The notes beneath the pieces were generated by a model that ran no database searches, was not told where the DNA came from, and worked only from the letters and a program-made list of their open reading frames with translations. From Siphonodentalium dalli (Eukaryota; Mollusca; Scaphopoda; Gadilida; Siphonodentaliidae): 64,000 bases of DNA. This document shows, one piece after another, positions 21,116-32,097 of the stretch. Every line of letters begins with the position of its first letter. Position 1 is the first letter of the stretch. The stretch is from positions 67,283,897 through 67,347,896 of the forward strand of contig CP136063.1 in the NCBI GenBank assembly GCA_032622095.1, written 5' to 3'. The position numbers were made by a program, and so were the translations under genes.

Positions 21116-22028
21116 GACCCAACACACATTGCAGTGGGTGAATGTGCAAAAATTATAAAAGTCATTATCACTGAGAAGGACATAGAGAAATAGATAACCC
21201 TTGTTCTTATATTCATTATTAGCTCAACCAGGGTTTCCGTCAGGGGAAAATTAATGAGTCCGTATTGGGGAAACACATAACTCGACGGGACGACCATGGT
21301 TCGTCCCTTCGGGCCAAAATTTTGTTATTTGACGCTGAAAATAAGCCGATTCCTTGCACCTGTGTGTCCCACAAATAAATCCAAAGCTATGTATATTATG
21401 CAAGTCTATCATTTCCGTGGGTGCATTAAATCTGTTGATGGTATCCAAATAGTTAGTCATTTAATTATGTACGTAAGACTGCCGGTTGATTGAAGACTAT
21501 ATAAATGAACGAGCCACAGTCATGTACGAGCATAATACAGTGTTTACAAATTTATAACTTACAATAAGATTCCAACAGGTACAAATGTAGAATGAATCTA
21601 AACACTAAAAAGCAACTACGCATTGACCAATAATACCTAACAAGGAGAACTGAATAAAGTATTTCTTAGAATTTCAAGTAGCGTCAGTGAAAATGAAACT
21701 GACAGGATTATATATTCTGTCAATCGTAAAACTATTTGTGCGCGGTGATGTCATACTGCAGGGTTTGTCTGCAGGAGATATTTATAGCGGCGAAATACGA
21801 ATGGTACCGAAAATTTTCACCCAGAACACGTAGCTTGTTCAATAGTCTGTAATTAGTCCAACAACTGATGACCGCAGCTTTAGAACAGAGTTTTAGCCAA
21901 CGTGTTATAAAATATAATTGCGTTTTTGGCGGGAAATGTGAACATGTGCGTCGTTGATTATTGTGCTTGGAGACCCAGGCAGGACAACGAAACTATTAAT
22001 TATTGACTGACTTTGACTTTATCTCCCT

Positions 22029-22031
<3 letters not shown>
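21116..22031. other. No gene recognised
   Basis: No repeat shared with the rest of the window and no domain-bearing frame. Some CpG is retained (CGTTTTTGGCGGG near 21921). Confidence 0.45.

Positions 22032-22059
<28 letters not shown>
22032..22059 (+). repeat. Poly-G tract, 28 bases
   Basis: 28 consecutive G, ending GTGTATGTG. It would form a G-quadruplex; the true length may be unreliable in an assembly. Confidence 0.9.
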
Positions 22060-22764
22060 TGTATGTGTTCGGTGTTTATCCTCATGCATGTAATATGGCT
22101 CAAATGAATGGTGTTCTCACTATGAATTCCCGCTATAAAGACTGATTTGGGACAGGTTCCGTATTATTGTGAAATAAATCACTTTGGGATTTTGTTAAGT
22201 ATGCATGGCAATATACGCAACACAAGTAGAGAATCACAGGTATTTTTCAGGAACTTCACTTACCGGTACATCAAACTCAAAACAAATGATAATACAGCAA
22301 TAAGATAAATGATCAACATTGAGTAGTTTCATCCACGAAAATCCCGTGCATAAAAATATCCCCGACTCCGCAATTTGGTGTTCTTTGATCCAATTAGTAA
22401 TCGTACGATAGCACGGGGTCTTCGAGCGTGAGTAGTTTCATCCATTGGAATCCCGTGCACAAAAATATATCCGCACTCAACAGTCCGGCATTATTTGATG
22501 TTACCGCGACATGTATTACGCTGTATCTAATGTCGCTATTTGAAACGCTCTTTCTTTAATATTGTTTTTTCAGGAGATGGACTGTGTCGATTTCATTTTG
22601 TCAATATTAATGAAAATAAGTGTAGATATATAGCCTGTCGACACAGACAAGACTGAAAAAGTTTTTAATAACGTCATTTATTTGTGTATGAGTGGGATTT
22701 CATGCAACGACCGACAGGAGAATGGGTCCGTGGGACGGACCCGCAGCCGGCCTGGCGGAAACCC
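22060..22764. repeat. Mostly unique, with a two-copy repeat at about 22320-22510
   Basis: GAGTAGTTTCATCC followed by AATCCCGTGCA(T/C)AAAAAT occurs at about 22322 and again at about 22431. The remainder shows no gene. A TTTTTTCAG at 22563-22571 precedes a short open stretch, but no donor follows. Confidence 0.5.
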
Positions 22765-24225
22765 TGGCTCAACTTTACTTTGCAAAGTTTGAGCTATTGC
22801 CATGGCTTGGTATCCGTCGTCCGTGTGTGTGTGTGCGCCTGTCAACAATTTCCTTTACCACAGGCTACAGGTTGTATCTTTGGTCAGATCATTATGAAAT
22901 TTGTCATAGCTCTTGACATTGACATGTAGATGGGAACGAGTCATTCGGCCAAAAAACATGGCCGCCAGCGGCCATCTTAGATTTCAAAATCTGATCCATT
23001 AGCACGGGCTACAGGCCGTATTGTTTGGCTGATCACCTTGAAATTTGTCTTGGATGTTAATATTGACAGATGAGAACGAGTCATTTTGGGATCAATCGGC
23101 CAAAAAACATGGCCGCCAGCAGCCATCTTGGATTTTATTCTTTGCATGACTAAATCCTTTGGCACGGGCTACATGTCGTACCTTTGGTCGGAACATCATG
23201 AAATTTTTCATGGATGTTAATATTGACATGTAGATGGGAACGAGTCATTTTGGGGCATTCAGCCATAAAACATGGCCGCTAGCAGCCATCTTGGATTTTA
23301 CTCTTTGTATGACTAAATTCTTTGACACAGGCTGCAGGTCGTACCTTTGGTCGGATCATCATGAAATTTGTCAAGGGGTTAACATTGATACGTAGATGGG
23401 AATGAGTTATTTTGGGGTAATTTGGCCATAAAACATGGCCACTGGCAGCCATCTTGGATTTTACTCTTTGCATGACTAAATCCTTTGGCACGGGCTACAA
23501 GTCATAGCTTTGGTCAGATCATTATAAAATTTGTCATGGCTGTTGACATTTACATGTAGATGGGAACGAGTCATTTTAGCGTCATTCGGCAAAAAAACAT
23601 GGCTGCCAGCGGCCATCTTGGATTTCAAAATTCAATCCATTAGCACGGGCTACAGACTGGAGTTTTCGTCTGATCATCAAGAAATTTGTCGTCGATATTA
23701 ATATTGACATGTAGATGGGAATGTTTCATTTTGGGGTAATTTGGTCATAAAACATGGCTGCTGGCAGCCATCTTGGATTTTATTCTTTGCATGACTAAAT
23801 CCTGTGGCACAGGCTACAGGTCGTACCTTTGGTTGGAGCATCATGAAATTTGTCATGGCTGTTAACATTGACATGTAGATGGGAACGGGTCATTTTAGGG
23901 TCATTCGTTCATAAAACATGTCTGCTGGCAGCCATTTTGGATTTTACTCTTTGGCACACCCTACAGTCCTTTTCCCTCATCCGATCATCACCAAACTTCA
24001 TATTAATCTTGATATTGATCTACTAGATGGAAGCTATCAAATGTTTTTGAATTTCATTGGAAAACATAGTCGCCAGCAACCATCTTGGATTTTACTTTAT
24101 AGATATCTCTTCATGTTGATAATCTAGTATTACTTAGACATTTCAACTTTCCGCATTCCTAATTGCTCCATTGACTGTAACACATTAAATTATTCCCTTT
24201 CCAAGTTGAGCTTCAGTGTCATTGA
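22765..24225 (+). repeat. Fam-E array element 1
   Basis: It opens with the fold GCTCAACTTTACTTTGCAAA followed by GTTTGAGCTATTGCCATGG and a CCGTCGTCCGTGTGTG run. About eight units near 163 bp follow, alternating two types ('TTTGCATGACTAAATCC' and 'TTTCAAAATTCAATCC'), each with 'ACATGTAGATGGGAACGAG' and 'AAAACATGGCCGCCAG'. It closes with AAGTTGAGCTTCAGTGTCAT and the small hairpin AGTGTCATTGACACT. The ends match those of 49845-52390. Probably a non-autonomous Helitron-like (pearl-type) element; no helicase is encoded. Confidence 0.75.
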
Positions 24226-24539
24226 CACTTTCATTGATAGCTCTCCAATAATGACATTTAACATGTAGAAACCATTGTCATGTAAACAAAACTGTTACAG
24301 TAATTTATTTACAAACATCGCTAATTATGTAGTAAGTTCAAATAATTTAGTATGAATAGTTGTTTCACAGACTTCTATGTTATTTCACATGAATCCACTT
24401 CAAAGGACTATTGTAGTGCCTTTAAAAACCATTCAAGTTTTATCCAGACAACTTTTATGATGGACATATTGATGGAAAGATGGCTAGATAGATGGACTCC
24501 CTAATTTCTTTATAGTCCCCAGGATTTTTGTTGCAGGGA
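24226..24539. other. No gene recognised
   Basis: AT-rich, single-copy in the window. Confidence 0.5.
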
Positions 24540-26005
24540 ACAGTGAACAGACCCTTCTTCATTCCAACTGCATGGGAAGAATATGCAATTATAATATCTG
24601 TACTCATGTGACTTGCCATCAATCAGATTGTTATTTTTTCATGTAATATTGCTTCACCTTTTCGTTGATACACCGAGTAACATTTCATCTTTGAATTTGA
24701 ATCTAATAAACCTGCCACATCCGCGTGATAGATGAGACGGTGTCTTCTGCATTGATCTAAATTAATGCGGCTTAAAATTAGTTTTCCCACCTTAGATGAT
24801 AAAATGAACACAAATGCTGCTAATATGAATAAGTTTGTTTTCATTATATTCAAAATTCATTAATTTCTGTATTTTTGTAAGACAAAACTGAATTTTATCT
24901 GATTAAAAATTATTTAAAAGTTGAATAATAATTGTTAATTTTTTTTTTATATAAACAGATCAAATTTATTAAAGAAATGTCTATTTTATGTATTAATCAT
25001 GGTTTATTATGAACATGTAAAAACTAGTACAACCACATCTAACACGCGCCAATAAAGTTCATCTCCCTGTAACCATGATGATAGGAGAAACAGCAATAAA
25101 ATAAATACTATATTCTATTATTATATAAATATACACTTCCTCCATGCTACATGGGAATAATATGCAATTATGCATGTAATATTTCTACTCATCTGACTTG
25201 CCATCAATCAGATTGTTATTTTTTCATGTAATATTGCTTCACCTTTTCGTTGATACACTGAGTAACATTTCATCTTTGAATTTGAATCAAATAAATCTGC
25301 CACCTCAGCATGATGGATGAGACGGAATCTTATGAATTGAGCTAAATTAATGCGGCTTAAAATGAGTTTTCCACCTTAGATGGTAAAATGAACACAAATG
25401 CTGATAATATTGATAATGTTTCTCATTATTTATGAAATTCATATATTTCTGTCAGACAAAACTGAATGACTAGATGTATTTTATCTGAATAAAAATTATT
25501 TTAATGTTGAATAATAATTATTTAAAAAAGTGAAAAACAATAAATTTGTTAAAGAAATGTCTATTTTATGTATTATTCATAATTTGTTTATCAACATATA
25601 AAACCATCATGCACCAAACACTCACCAATAAAGTTCATCTCCCCGAAACCATGATGATAGGAGAAACAGAAATATAAAAAGAAGTACTAAATTCTAATCT
25701 AGCCTTCCTCCAATTCTGTGTGGGAGGAATATGCAATTATAATATTTGTACTAATGTGACTTGCCATCAATCAGCGTGTTATTTTTTCATGTAATATTGC
25801 TTCACCTTTCATTGATACACAGAGTAACATTTCATCTTTGACCATTTTAACATTTGGATTCGAATCAAATAAATCTGCCACCTCCATGTGATAGATGAGA
25901 CATAGTCTTCTGAATTCAGCTAAATCAATGTGGGGTACAATGAGTTTTTCCACCTCAGATGCCAATCTCGACAATCCTATTCCAAAAGACATTAAAATCA
26001 CAAAA
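24540..26005 (-). repeat. Triplicated block of about 560-580 bp
   Basis: Three copies (starting about 24560, 25160 and 25720) share 'GACTTGCCATCAATCAG', 'TTTTTTCATGTAATATTGC' and 'TAACATTTCATCTTTGA'. Copies one and two also share their downstream flanks (AAAGAAATGTCTATTTTATG and CCATGATGATAGGAGAAACA), which shows the repeat unit is longer than the conserved core. Confidence 0.8.
25771..25998 (-). pseudogene. Possible coding remnant in third copy of the block
   Basis: On the minus strand the frame reads 'ASEVEKLIVPHIDLAEFRRL', 'LIYHMEVADLFDSNP', then 'GEAILHEKIT' and a stop. Copy one (24623-24853) keeps a related frame ('SKVGKLILSRINLDQ', 'RKGEAILHEKIT'); copy two is frameshifted. Copy three also has a 16-base insertion that shifts the middle part. 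The helical pattern vaguely recalls a death-fold domain, but I do not claim it. It may be the last exon of a decayed, tandemly copied gene. Confidence 0.3.
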
Positions 26006-26104
26006 GAGTCTTAACAAAATAACCAGCAGTCCACAACTAGGAGAACGCTTGTCTAGACGCAGAATTTACAACCCTTTGCTTCATAAAGTAAATGGTTAGT
26101 TTAA

Positions 26105-26398
26105 CCCTTTCAGTGCCAGGGGCCGATCTTATCGGCCCTAATTTACGGTCTGTAAAATCGGCCCTAAAAAAAATTAAAAATTAACAAATTTTGTTTTGTT
26201 TTGTTTTGTTTTTAGATTTTTTTGGGTTGAATTTTTATTGGGTATGCTTAAGCATGCTATAGCGAATTTAAAAACAAACTGGATAAAACCTTAGGTGCAT
26301 GTTATAACTCAAAACTATCACCAAGTATTCATAGTAATAATTGTGATGCCCATGAAAAACGCAAGATTCCCTGGCACTAAACCTACAAAATAAGTCTG
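26105..26398. mobile_element. PiggyBac-type element, AGGGGCCGAT subfamily
   Basis: TTAA at 26101-26104, the end CCCTTTCAGTGCCAGGGGCC, a short stem around GGGCCGAT, and a long shared segment up to TTAA at 26399-26402. The same segment occurs reversed at 31644-31941. The right end here has no CCCTTT terminus. Confidence 0.7.
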
Positions 26399-26965
26399 TT
26401 AAAGGATTACTATCCTCATGAAACAACAAAACTCTATCGGAAAGCCACCCCTATTGTGATCACAATGATCCAAGTCCCATAAAAATCGCGTAATAAATAA
26501 GCCGATAAATAAATAAATAATACCACCACCGGTTGTCGGCTATCTCCGTCGCAAAACCTCGCATGACGTCAAGCGAGGTAAACTAATTAAAAACAGGGAA
26601 TTGGAGTCGGAGTTAATTATGTCTACCTATATGGCGATGGAAAATCCGGAATCGACATCAGGGCGTGAGTGTAATGGAATTGCTGCGGGGCATATCAATA
26701 GCATTGTGTACACATGGTGAATTGTCATCGCGCGGTGAGTTATCTTCACTTGTGATTTGTCTTAAGTGCTGTTTGGAAAGTTACGGTATTGTTTTGACAA
26801 AAAATATAGAGGGACAATTGAGCGGGGTAGATAACACTTTCGTATAAAGCTTATAAAAACGCGAGCCGGCATGTGAACTTTATTCGGGTGCGTGTTTGCG
26901 ATGTTGTTTTAATTTTCCGTATATATACCCCGAGTGCCCGTATTTACAATCATTCATTCGTGACA

Positions 26966-27129
26966 ATGCCATATAAATGCAGTGTTTTCGGCCGTGGCCG
27001 GTCTAGTGACTCTCAGTTAGGCATATGCTGTATTCATTTCCAAACGATGTTCGTTTACGTGACATTTGGCGGGATTTCTGTGGGAAACTCGTTGCTCAAA
27101 ATCAGAAACCGATTACATATACCAAATAA
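26966..27129 (+). pseudogene. THAP-like domain fragment, frameshifted
   Basis: From ATG at 26966 the frame gives 'MPYKCSVFG'. After a frameshift near 27015-27031 it continues 'SFPNDVRLRDIWRDFCGK' to a stop at 27127. THAP zinc fingers (C2CH, DNA-binding) start with such an N-terminus and have a conserved 'FP' and W, all seen here. The second zinc Cys is replaced by Arg, and the C-x2-H half is absent, either lost or on another exon. It may derive from a P-element-type transposase or a host THAP gene. Confidence 0.5.
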
Positions 27130-28397
27130 AGAGCGTTTAATTTGACGAGTCAGTCATGGTTACGAATACATACTATTGAAGTTAAAGTGGGGAGTATGTT
27201 GATGAATAATTCACGATGACAACTATTCTAAGTCGAGTCCCCATTTCCTTCACCATGGCTCAATAAAGAGCGTTCCATGTTAAGAGTTTTCCTAATATGG
27301 TACGAATAAAAAGAGTTTAATAAAGCGGAAATTGCTATGACAATGATGGAAGGATATATAAAGCATGCATATCGGAAGTTCATGTACATGTATTGGCCTG
27401 TATTGTTGTAATCAGTAAACAATCACTAGAACAACCACTAGAACAACTGTTCTAAGTCGAGTCCCTTTACCTTGACGCAATAAAGAGCGTTCACTATTAC
27501 GATATATTGCGAATAAAGAGCACTTGAATATGTGATTCCATATTAAACCGGATTATTATCCTTCAAAAAGTGTTATATATGATTGGATGTTTAAACGAAC
27601 CACGGCGAACATTTATATATTTTATAACCCTTAATAATAATAATTGTTATGCGTAATGGACACATAGAGGTCGATTTATGACCTGGATATTCAATAGACC
27701 GCATCGCTAGAGTGCTAATTTTATAGGCCAATAACCATGCATAGATGCAGTGAATTTCCATCAGTGACAGTCGGCAAGATTGTTTTGGGGTGGGGGAAGC
27801 ATTATTCCGAAATATATATAAACACCATATTGCCCAAATATATACATGATTCATAACCAAGGAAAAATGAACTTATCATATCATATTGGTAATGAATGAC
27901 TTGATTATAATTGATTAAATCCGACAGCAATAAACCAATTTTGTGTTGTTTTACCGCGTTACGATAAATTAAAACGAAACGCTCTTTATTGACACACGAC
28001 TAATAGCATCTGGAAATTGGAATGTTTACGAGATGATAATTGCCTAATAACTGTGCAAATCTTCGTGTATGTATGCAATCTTGATATGCATATATAATAT
28101 AACTTGGACTATTCCGGTAACGAAAAAAAATATATAAACACGAGCACGCGTTTATATAGATAAATGCGCGCAAAATTGAATAATATACGAGCATGGCTTT
28201 ATAATAACAACACATCGCGATACATATAATAATAGTAATAATAACACGATAAAGACATTTAATTACGAGAAAGGCGATGTTTTCGGCGAAGTTTTGCATT
28301 CGCAGTGTGATAACGCGACAATCTTCAAAGGTCGCGATCGACTACATGCAAACTTAAAATACCGCCGTCGCGCATCTATGCGTTGTCAATGAGTTAC

Positions 28398-28467
28398 CAC
28401 GTGATCGACCACGTGTTATGCTTCTGTTTACATGTGACAATCACGTGATCGGGCTGACGATCATGTG
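28398..28467. promoter_or_regulatory. E-box cluster
   Basis: Three CACGTG (28398, 28410, 28442) and two CATGTG (28431, 28462) hexamers lie within 70 bp; the third is in the palindrome TCACGTGA. CACGTG is the class-B E-box bound by USF/MITF/MYC-type bHLH factors. The surrounding sequence is CpG-containing. No transcription start can be assigned. Confidence 0.4.
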
Positions 28468-28640
28468 ACTTCGTCTAAAACAAAATCTTCGGTTAACTTC
28501 GGAATTTTTTTAATCGTTATAAAAATAACGATTGGCGGCCGAATATTAGATTATATGCGCTCAATGGACATTTTATATATATATTATCGGTATATTGAAA
28601 GAAAATAATATTGTTTTTTCAGGACCGTATTCCTTTAAAG

Positions 28641-28829
28641 AATATAAGAACAAATTATTAAAAATGTAAAAAATTGTAAAAAATAATAACAAATGATGAA
28701 AAATTGTTAGGCCAATGCATTATCTTATATATGCGAGGCGACCTATGGTCGACTCGCATATATAAGAGAATGCATTGGCACAGGGTATATGGGTTGATAC
28801 AAAAATCGGACCTGCAGGCACTGAAAGGG
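28641..28829. mobile_element. Fam-C right half with 67-bp hairpin
   Basis: An A-rich run, GTTAG, the 67-bp hairpin (28712-28778), then CACAGGGTATATGGGTTGAT and the end GGCACTGAAAGGG before TTAA (28830-28833). The left terminus is missing. Confidence 0.8.
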
Positions 28830-28901
28830 TTAAACAATATTTTATTTGAATTAAACAGAACAAGATCAATAATAATATAAACATGAAATCATGTAAGGTA
28901 A

Positions 28902-29058
28902 TGCCCAAAGTATATGACCCTTTAACTACAGCATTTCAGGATTTAGTCGGAAATATGGCTTGTTGCCATTCATTGAAAAGCTCTTTCTGACTGAATTCTG
29001 AAAAATTTCCCATAATTCTGCTGTGGTTTGCTTGTCGATTATTTAGGACATTACTGTA
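28902..29058. mobile_element. Fam-A MITE, diverged
   Basis: Both arms are present but with deletions (the left arm lacks the AGAATTATGGGTAAC segment). Ends AATGCCCAAAGTATATGACC and GATTATTTAGGACATTACTG. Confidence 0.75.
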
Positions 29059-29134
29059 TCATTCAAAAGAGGATCAAACAACAAGCCGTTTAGAATTTTG
29101 TTAAGTCGTTTTCCTTGGAAGTTGGAATATAATA

Positions 29135-29347
29135 CAGTAATGCTCTAATTAATCGACTGCTTAACCACAGCATAATTATGGGTAACTTTTCAGGATTTAG
29201 TCGGAAATATGGCTTGTTGCCATTCATCGGAAAGCTCTCGGGGAGAGCTTTCCGATGAATGGCAACAAGCCATATTTCCGACTAAATCCTGAAAAGTTAC
29301 CCATAATTATGCTGTGGTTAAGCAGTCGATTAATTAGAGCATTACTG
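29135..29347. mobile_element. Fam-A MITE, complete 213 bp
   Basis: Near-perfect palindrome: CAGTAATGCTCTAATTAATC to GAAAGCTCTC, a few bases of loop, then the complement, flanked by TA on both sides. It is a good reference copy for the family. TA duplications place it with Tc1/mariner-type (IS630) MITEs. Confidence 0.9.
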
Positions 29348-29683
29348 TATATTACCCCAGGTTTCTTGGGATAGATACCAGTGGGGTAAGGTAGTCGGGT
29401 TATGGTTCTGTTTGGTCCAAAAAAGATTGTTTTGTTAAAGGGAAATGAAAGGGGAAGAAATTGCAGGCAATAGATGGAAATTAAGGGGGCATTTGTCAAT
29501 TGATTTTGCCATTTATTGACAGAATAAAAGTCACGCAGAATGAAGGAAGTTTATACCATGATAAATCATTCTCATTGTCACAAGCCAAGAAAAATTTAAT
29601 TATAAAATGTTTTAGTTTGATCATTTCAAGACCCACTTGGAGGAAATTGAAAAGGACAAGTGATTAGGAATATTCTCAATATA
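29348..29683. other. No gene recognised
   Basis: AT-rich, nothing shared. Confidence 0.5.
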
Positions 29684-29787
29684 CAGTAATGCCCTAAATA
29701 ATCGACTCCTTAACCACAGCAGAGTTTTGCATAACTTTTCAGGATATAGTCGGAAATATGGCTTGTTGTCATTCATCAAAAACTCTG
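29684..29787 (+). mobile_element. Fam-A half copy
   Basis: A left arm only, ending ATTCATCAAAAACTCT and fused directly to a Fam-B stem fragment. Confidence 0.7.
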
Positions 29788-30122
29788 GGGACCTCATTCT
29801 GATTAGGCTCTCAACTGCTATGAGAGACCTAGGATCAGATTGAAGTTCCCAAGTTGAAGTTGGAGATGTTCACCTGTTGGGCACCTCGATTATGCATTTT
29901 ATCTTCTGCAAATTAGGGGATATAGAAACTTCCCAGAAGGTAAAACATAACTATAACAATGTTAATTTGAGATTATAGATACTTCCCACAAGATTACGCC
30001 TTAGCAGAATGACGTCCCCAGGGGGTGAATTTGGTGATGCTAGCCCGCTGTGCGGGATAGCATTACTAAATTCACCCTCTGGGGACCTCATTCTGCAAAT
30101 GACACACGCTATTTGCAGGCTT
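29788..30122. mobile_element. Fam-B copy, left hairpin truncated
   Basis: Begins within GGGGACCTCATTCTGATTAG; the interior has CTGCAAATTAGGGGATATAG; the right hairpin is complete, ending CAAATGACACACGCTATTTG. Confidence 0.75.
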
Positions 30123-30345
30123 CCCTATAAACGAGATCCACACAGCCACTAAACCATCCATAGATCCGAGTCTTTAACTGTGATCTGCTCATCACAGTCG
30201 ATTCCATTACGAATACTTATTTGGTTCGGGATTGGGACAGTGGACTGTGGCATGATAAATTCTGTAACGAAACAAGTTTTCAATTACTAGAATTTGTCAC
30301 CTTCATTAGGGGCTGTCTCCCTGATAAAAAAAACCTTTATACGGT
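30123..30345 (+). repeat. Duplicated segment, copy 1
   Basis: Matches 46891-47110 in inverted orientation at about 94 percent by eye. It opens a frame with 'NETSFQLLEFVTFIRG', but the base changes between the copies are mostly amino-acid-changing, so it is evolving as non-coding. In both copies the segment stops at a Fam-A terminus. Confidence 0.75.
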
Positions 30346-30535
30346 ATACATTAATAGCCTATATAATCAACTCCTTAACCACAGCAGAATTATGGGTAAC
30401 TTTTCAGGATTTAGTCGGAAATATGGCCTGTTGCCATTCATCGGAAAGCTCTCACTGAGACCTCCGACTAAATCCTGAAAAGTTATCTATAATTCTGCTG
30501 TGGTTAAGGAGTCGATATTTTAGGGCATTACTGTA
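30346..30535. mobile_element. Fam-A MITE, right arm shortened
   Basis: Left arm 30346-30453 (end worn to TAATAGCCTATATAATCAAC), right arm from CCGACTAAATCCTGAAAAGT to GGGCATTACTG. Confidence 0.8.
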
Positions 30536-30621
30536 ATTCTCTCTTTATAGAAATTGTTAATTACAGTGAACATCTCCAGATTCTGGCCATTACAGTTAAA
30601 ATTTCTTCTGCATGATATTCC

Positions 30622-31205
30622 CACTACATCTATAATTTTCTTCCCCATGATACTGATATCAAACTCAGGACCATAACCGCACAAGAAACTGCTTAATTCA
30701 CTTGAAACTGACTTCCCTTTGTTGCTAGAGTATCTTACATGGATCAATATGTGATCCACTAATGTAAGTTCGTACCAATAAAAGCAAAATCGGACATACA
30801 GTAATGTCCTAAATAATCGACTCCTTAACCACAGCAGAATTATGGGTAATTTTTGAGAATTTAATCGGAAATATGGCTTAATTGTTGCCATCCATTGGAA
30901 AGCTCTGTGAGAGTTTCCCAATGAATGGCAACAAGCCATTTTTCTGACTAAATCCTGAAAAGTTACCCATAATTCTGATGTGGTTAAGGATTCGATTATT
31001 TATGGCATTACTGCATGTATTCCCAATACATCTACATGTATAAATTTCTTCCCCGTCATACTGATATCAAACTCAGGACCATAACTGCACAAGACGCTGC
31101 TTAATTCACTCGACAACTGACTTCCCTTTGTTGCTACAGTATCTTACATGGATCAATATGTGATCCACTAATGTAAGTTCGTACCAATAAAAGCAAAATC
31201 AGACG
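30622..31205. repeat. Tandem duplication (about 180 bp) with Fam-A at its junction
   Basis: Copy one (about 30622-30797) and copy two (about 31014-31200) share 'TTCTTCCCC', 'TGATATCAAACTCAGGACCA', 'CATGGATCAATATGTGATCC' and 'TTCGTACCAATAAAAGCAAA'. The only sequence between them is the Fam-A copy at 30799-31013. The minus strand of copy one is open ('FDISIMGKKIIDVVGI') but copy two is not, so coding is unlikely. Confidence 0.8.
30799..31013. mobile_element. Fam-A MITE, complete
   Basis: CAGTAATGTCCTAAATAATC to ATTATTTATGGCATTACTG, about 215 bp, TA on the left and CA on the right. It sits exactly between the two copies of the flanking duplication. Confidence 0.85.
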
Positions 31206-31492
31206 TAGGTACCAGGCGGACATATGAATAAAGAATGAACGTCTCTCAGATGTTAACATAGAATGTCACGGTATTCTACGTGTATAACCCGAGAGTCAAT
31301 CTCGTCTTATTAGATCATGCGCTCATCACTGATATGATGGGTTTATCGAGGGCCCTCAGGTCTATATGGTCTAGACTAGTTGCCCTATTTTAATCGAAAC
31401 AAATGAAAACATGCCCGATTCAAAGGAATTATCAAGGCAATTATTCCTTTAAATTTCAAATTATACCCATTGCCATCGGATGATTCTCTTAA

Positions 31493-31941
31493 CCCTTTCA
31501 GTGCTAAGTCCGATTTTTGTATCAACCCATATACCCTGTGCCAATGCATTCTCTTATATATAAGAGAATGAATTGGCCTAACAATTTTTCATCATTTTTT
31601 ACAATTTTTTACAATTTTAATAACTTTTTCTTATATTCTTTAACAGACTTATTTTGTAGGTTTAGTGCCAGGGAATCTTATGTTTTTCATGGGCATCAAA
31701 ATTATTACTATGAATACTTGGTGATAGTTTTGAGTTATAACATGCCCCTAAGGTTTTATCCAGTTTGTTTTTAAATTCGCTATAGCATGCTTAAGCATAC
31801 CCAAAAAAAATTCAACCCAAAAAAAACAAAAAACCTAAAAAAAACCTAAAAAAAAAAAAATTAATTTTTTTATTTTGTTTAGGGCCGATTTTACAGACCG
31901 TAAATTAGGGCCAATGAGATCGGCCACTGGCACTGAAAGGG
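31493..31941. mobile_element. PiggyBac-type chimeric Fam-C element
   Basis: TTAA at 31489-31492 and 31942-31945. The left end is CCCTTTCAGTGCTAAGTCCG with a hairpin reduced to 36 bp (31541-31576, loop deleted). The right end belongs to the AGGGGCCGAT subfamily of 26105-26398. The two types meet at an internal TTAA (31640-31643), so this is a recombinant or nested product. Confidence 0.8.
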
Positions 31942-32097
31942 TTAATTAATGAAAATGAAAGCACTAAAATTATCCAATTAGAACAGCTGATTAGAACTGA
32001 AAATAAATTAAATAATGTAGAACTGAAAATATGATTGTTCAAGTTTCCTTCGATGTAAACCATCTGGTGATATCAGTTGTTTAGATGTTGGTTTATG

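Larger units (their letters stand above)
26403..28640. other. Least repetitive, CpG-containing stretch
   Basis: Apart from the sub-features listed separately, this stretch shares little with the rest of the window and retains CpG. The phrase AATAAAGAGCGTT recurs at 27124, 27262, 27479 and, reversed, 27978, with an imperfect copy at about 27513. ATGGCGATGGAAAATCC near 26631 could start a short frame, without further support. It may be the flank or 5' part of a real gene, but I cannot build one. Confidence 0.4.

Noticed and set aside
22557-22640. TTTTTTCAG followed by a short open stretch as an exon
   Set aside because: The same T-rich CAG phrase occurs at 28610 in unrelated context, and no good donor follows.
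30164-30350. An open frame with 'NETSFQLLEFVTFIRG' conserved in the inverted copy near 46900
   Set aside because: Between the copies most base changes alter the amino acid, so there is no sign of protein constraint.
30543-30797. A protein-like minus-strand frame containing 'FDISIMGKKIIDVVGI'
   Set aside because: The tandem copy at 31014-31200 has stops in the matching frame, and no acceptor precedes it.
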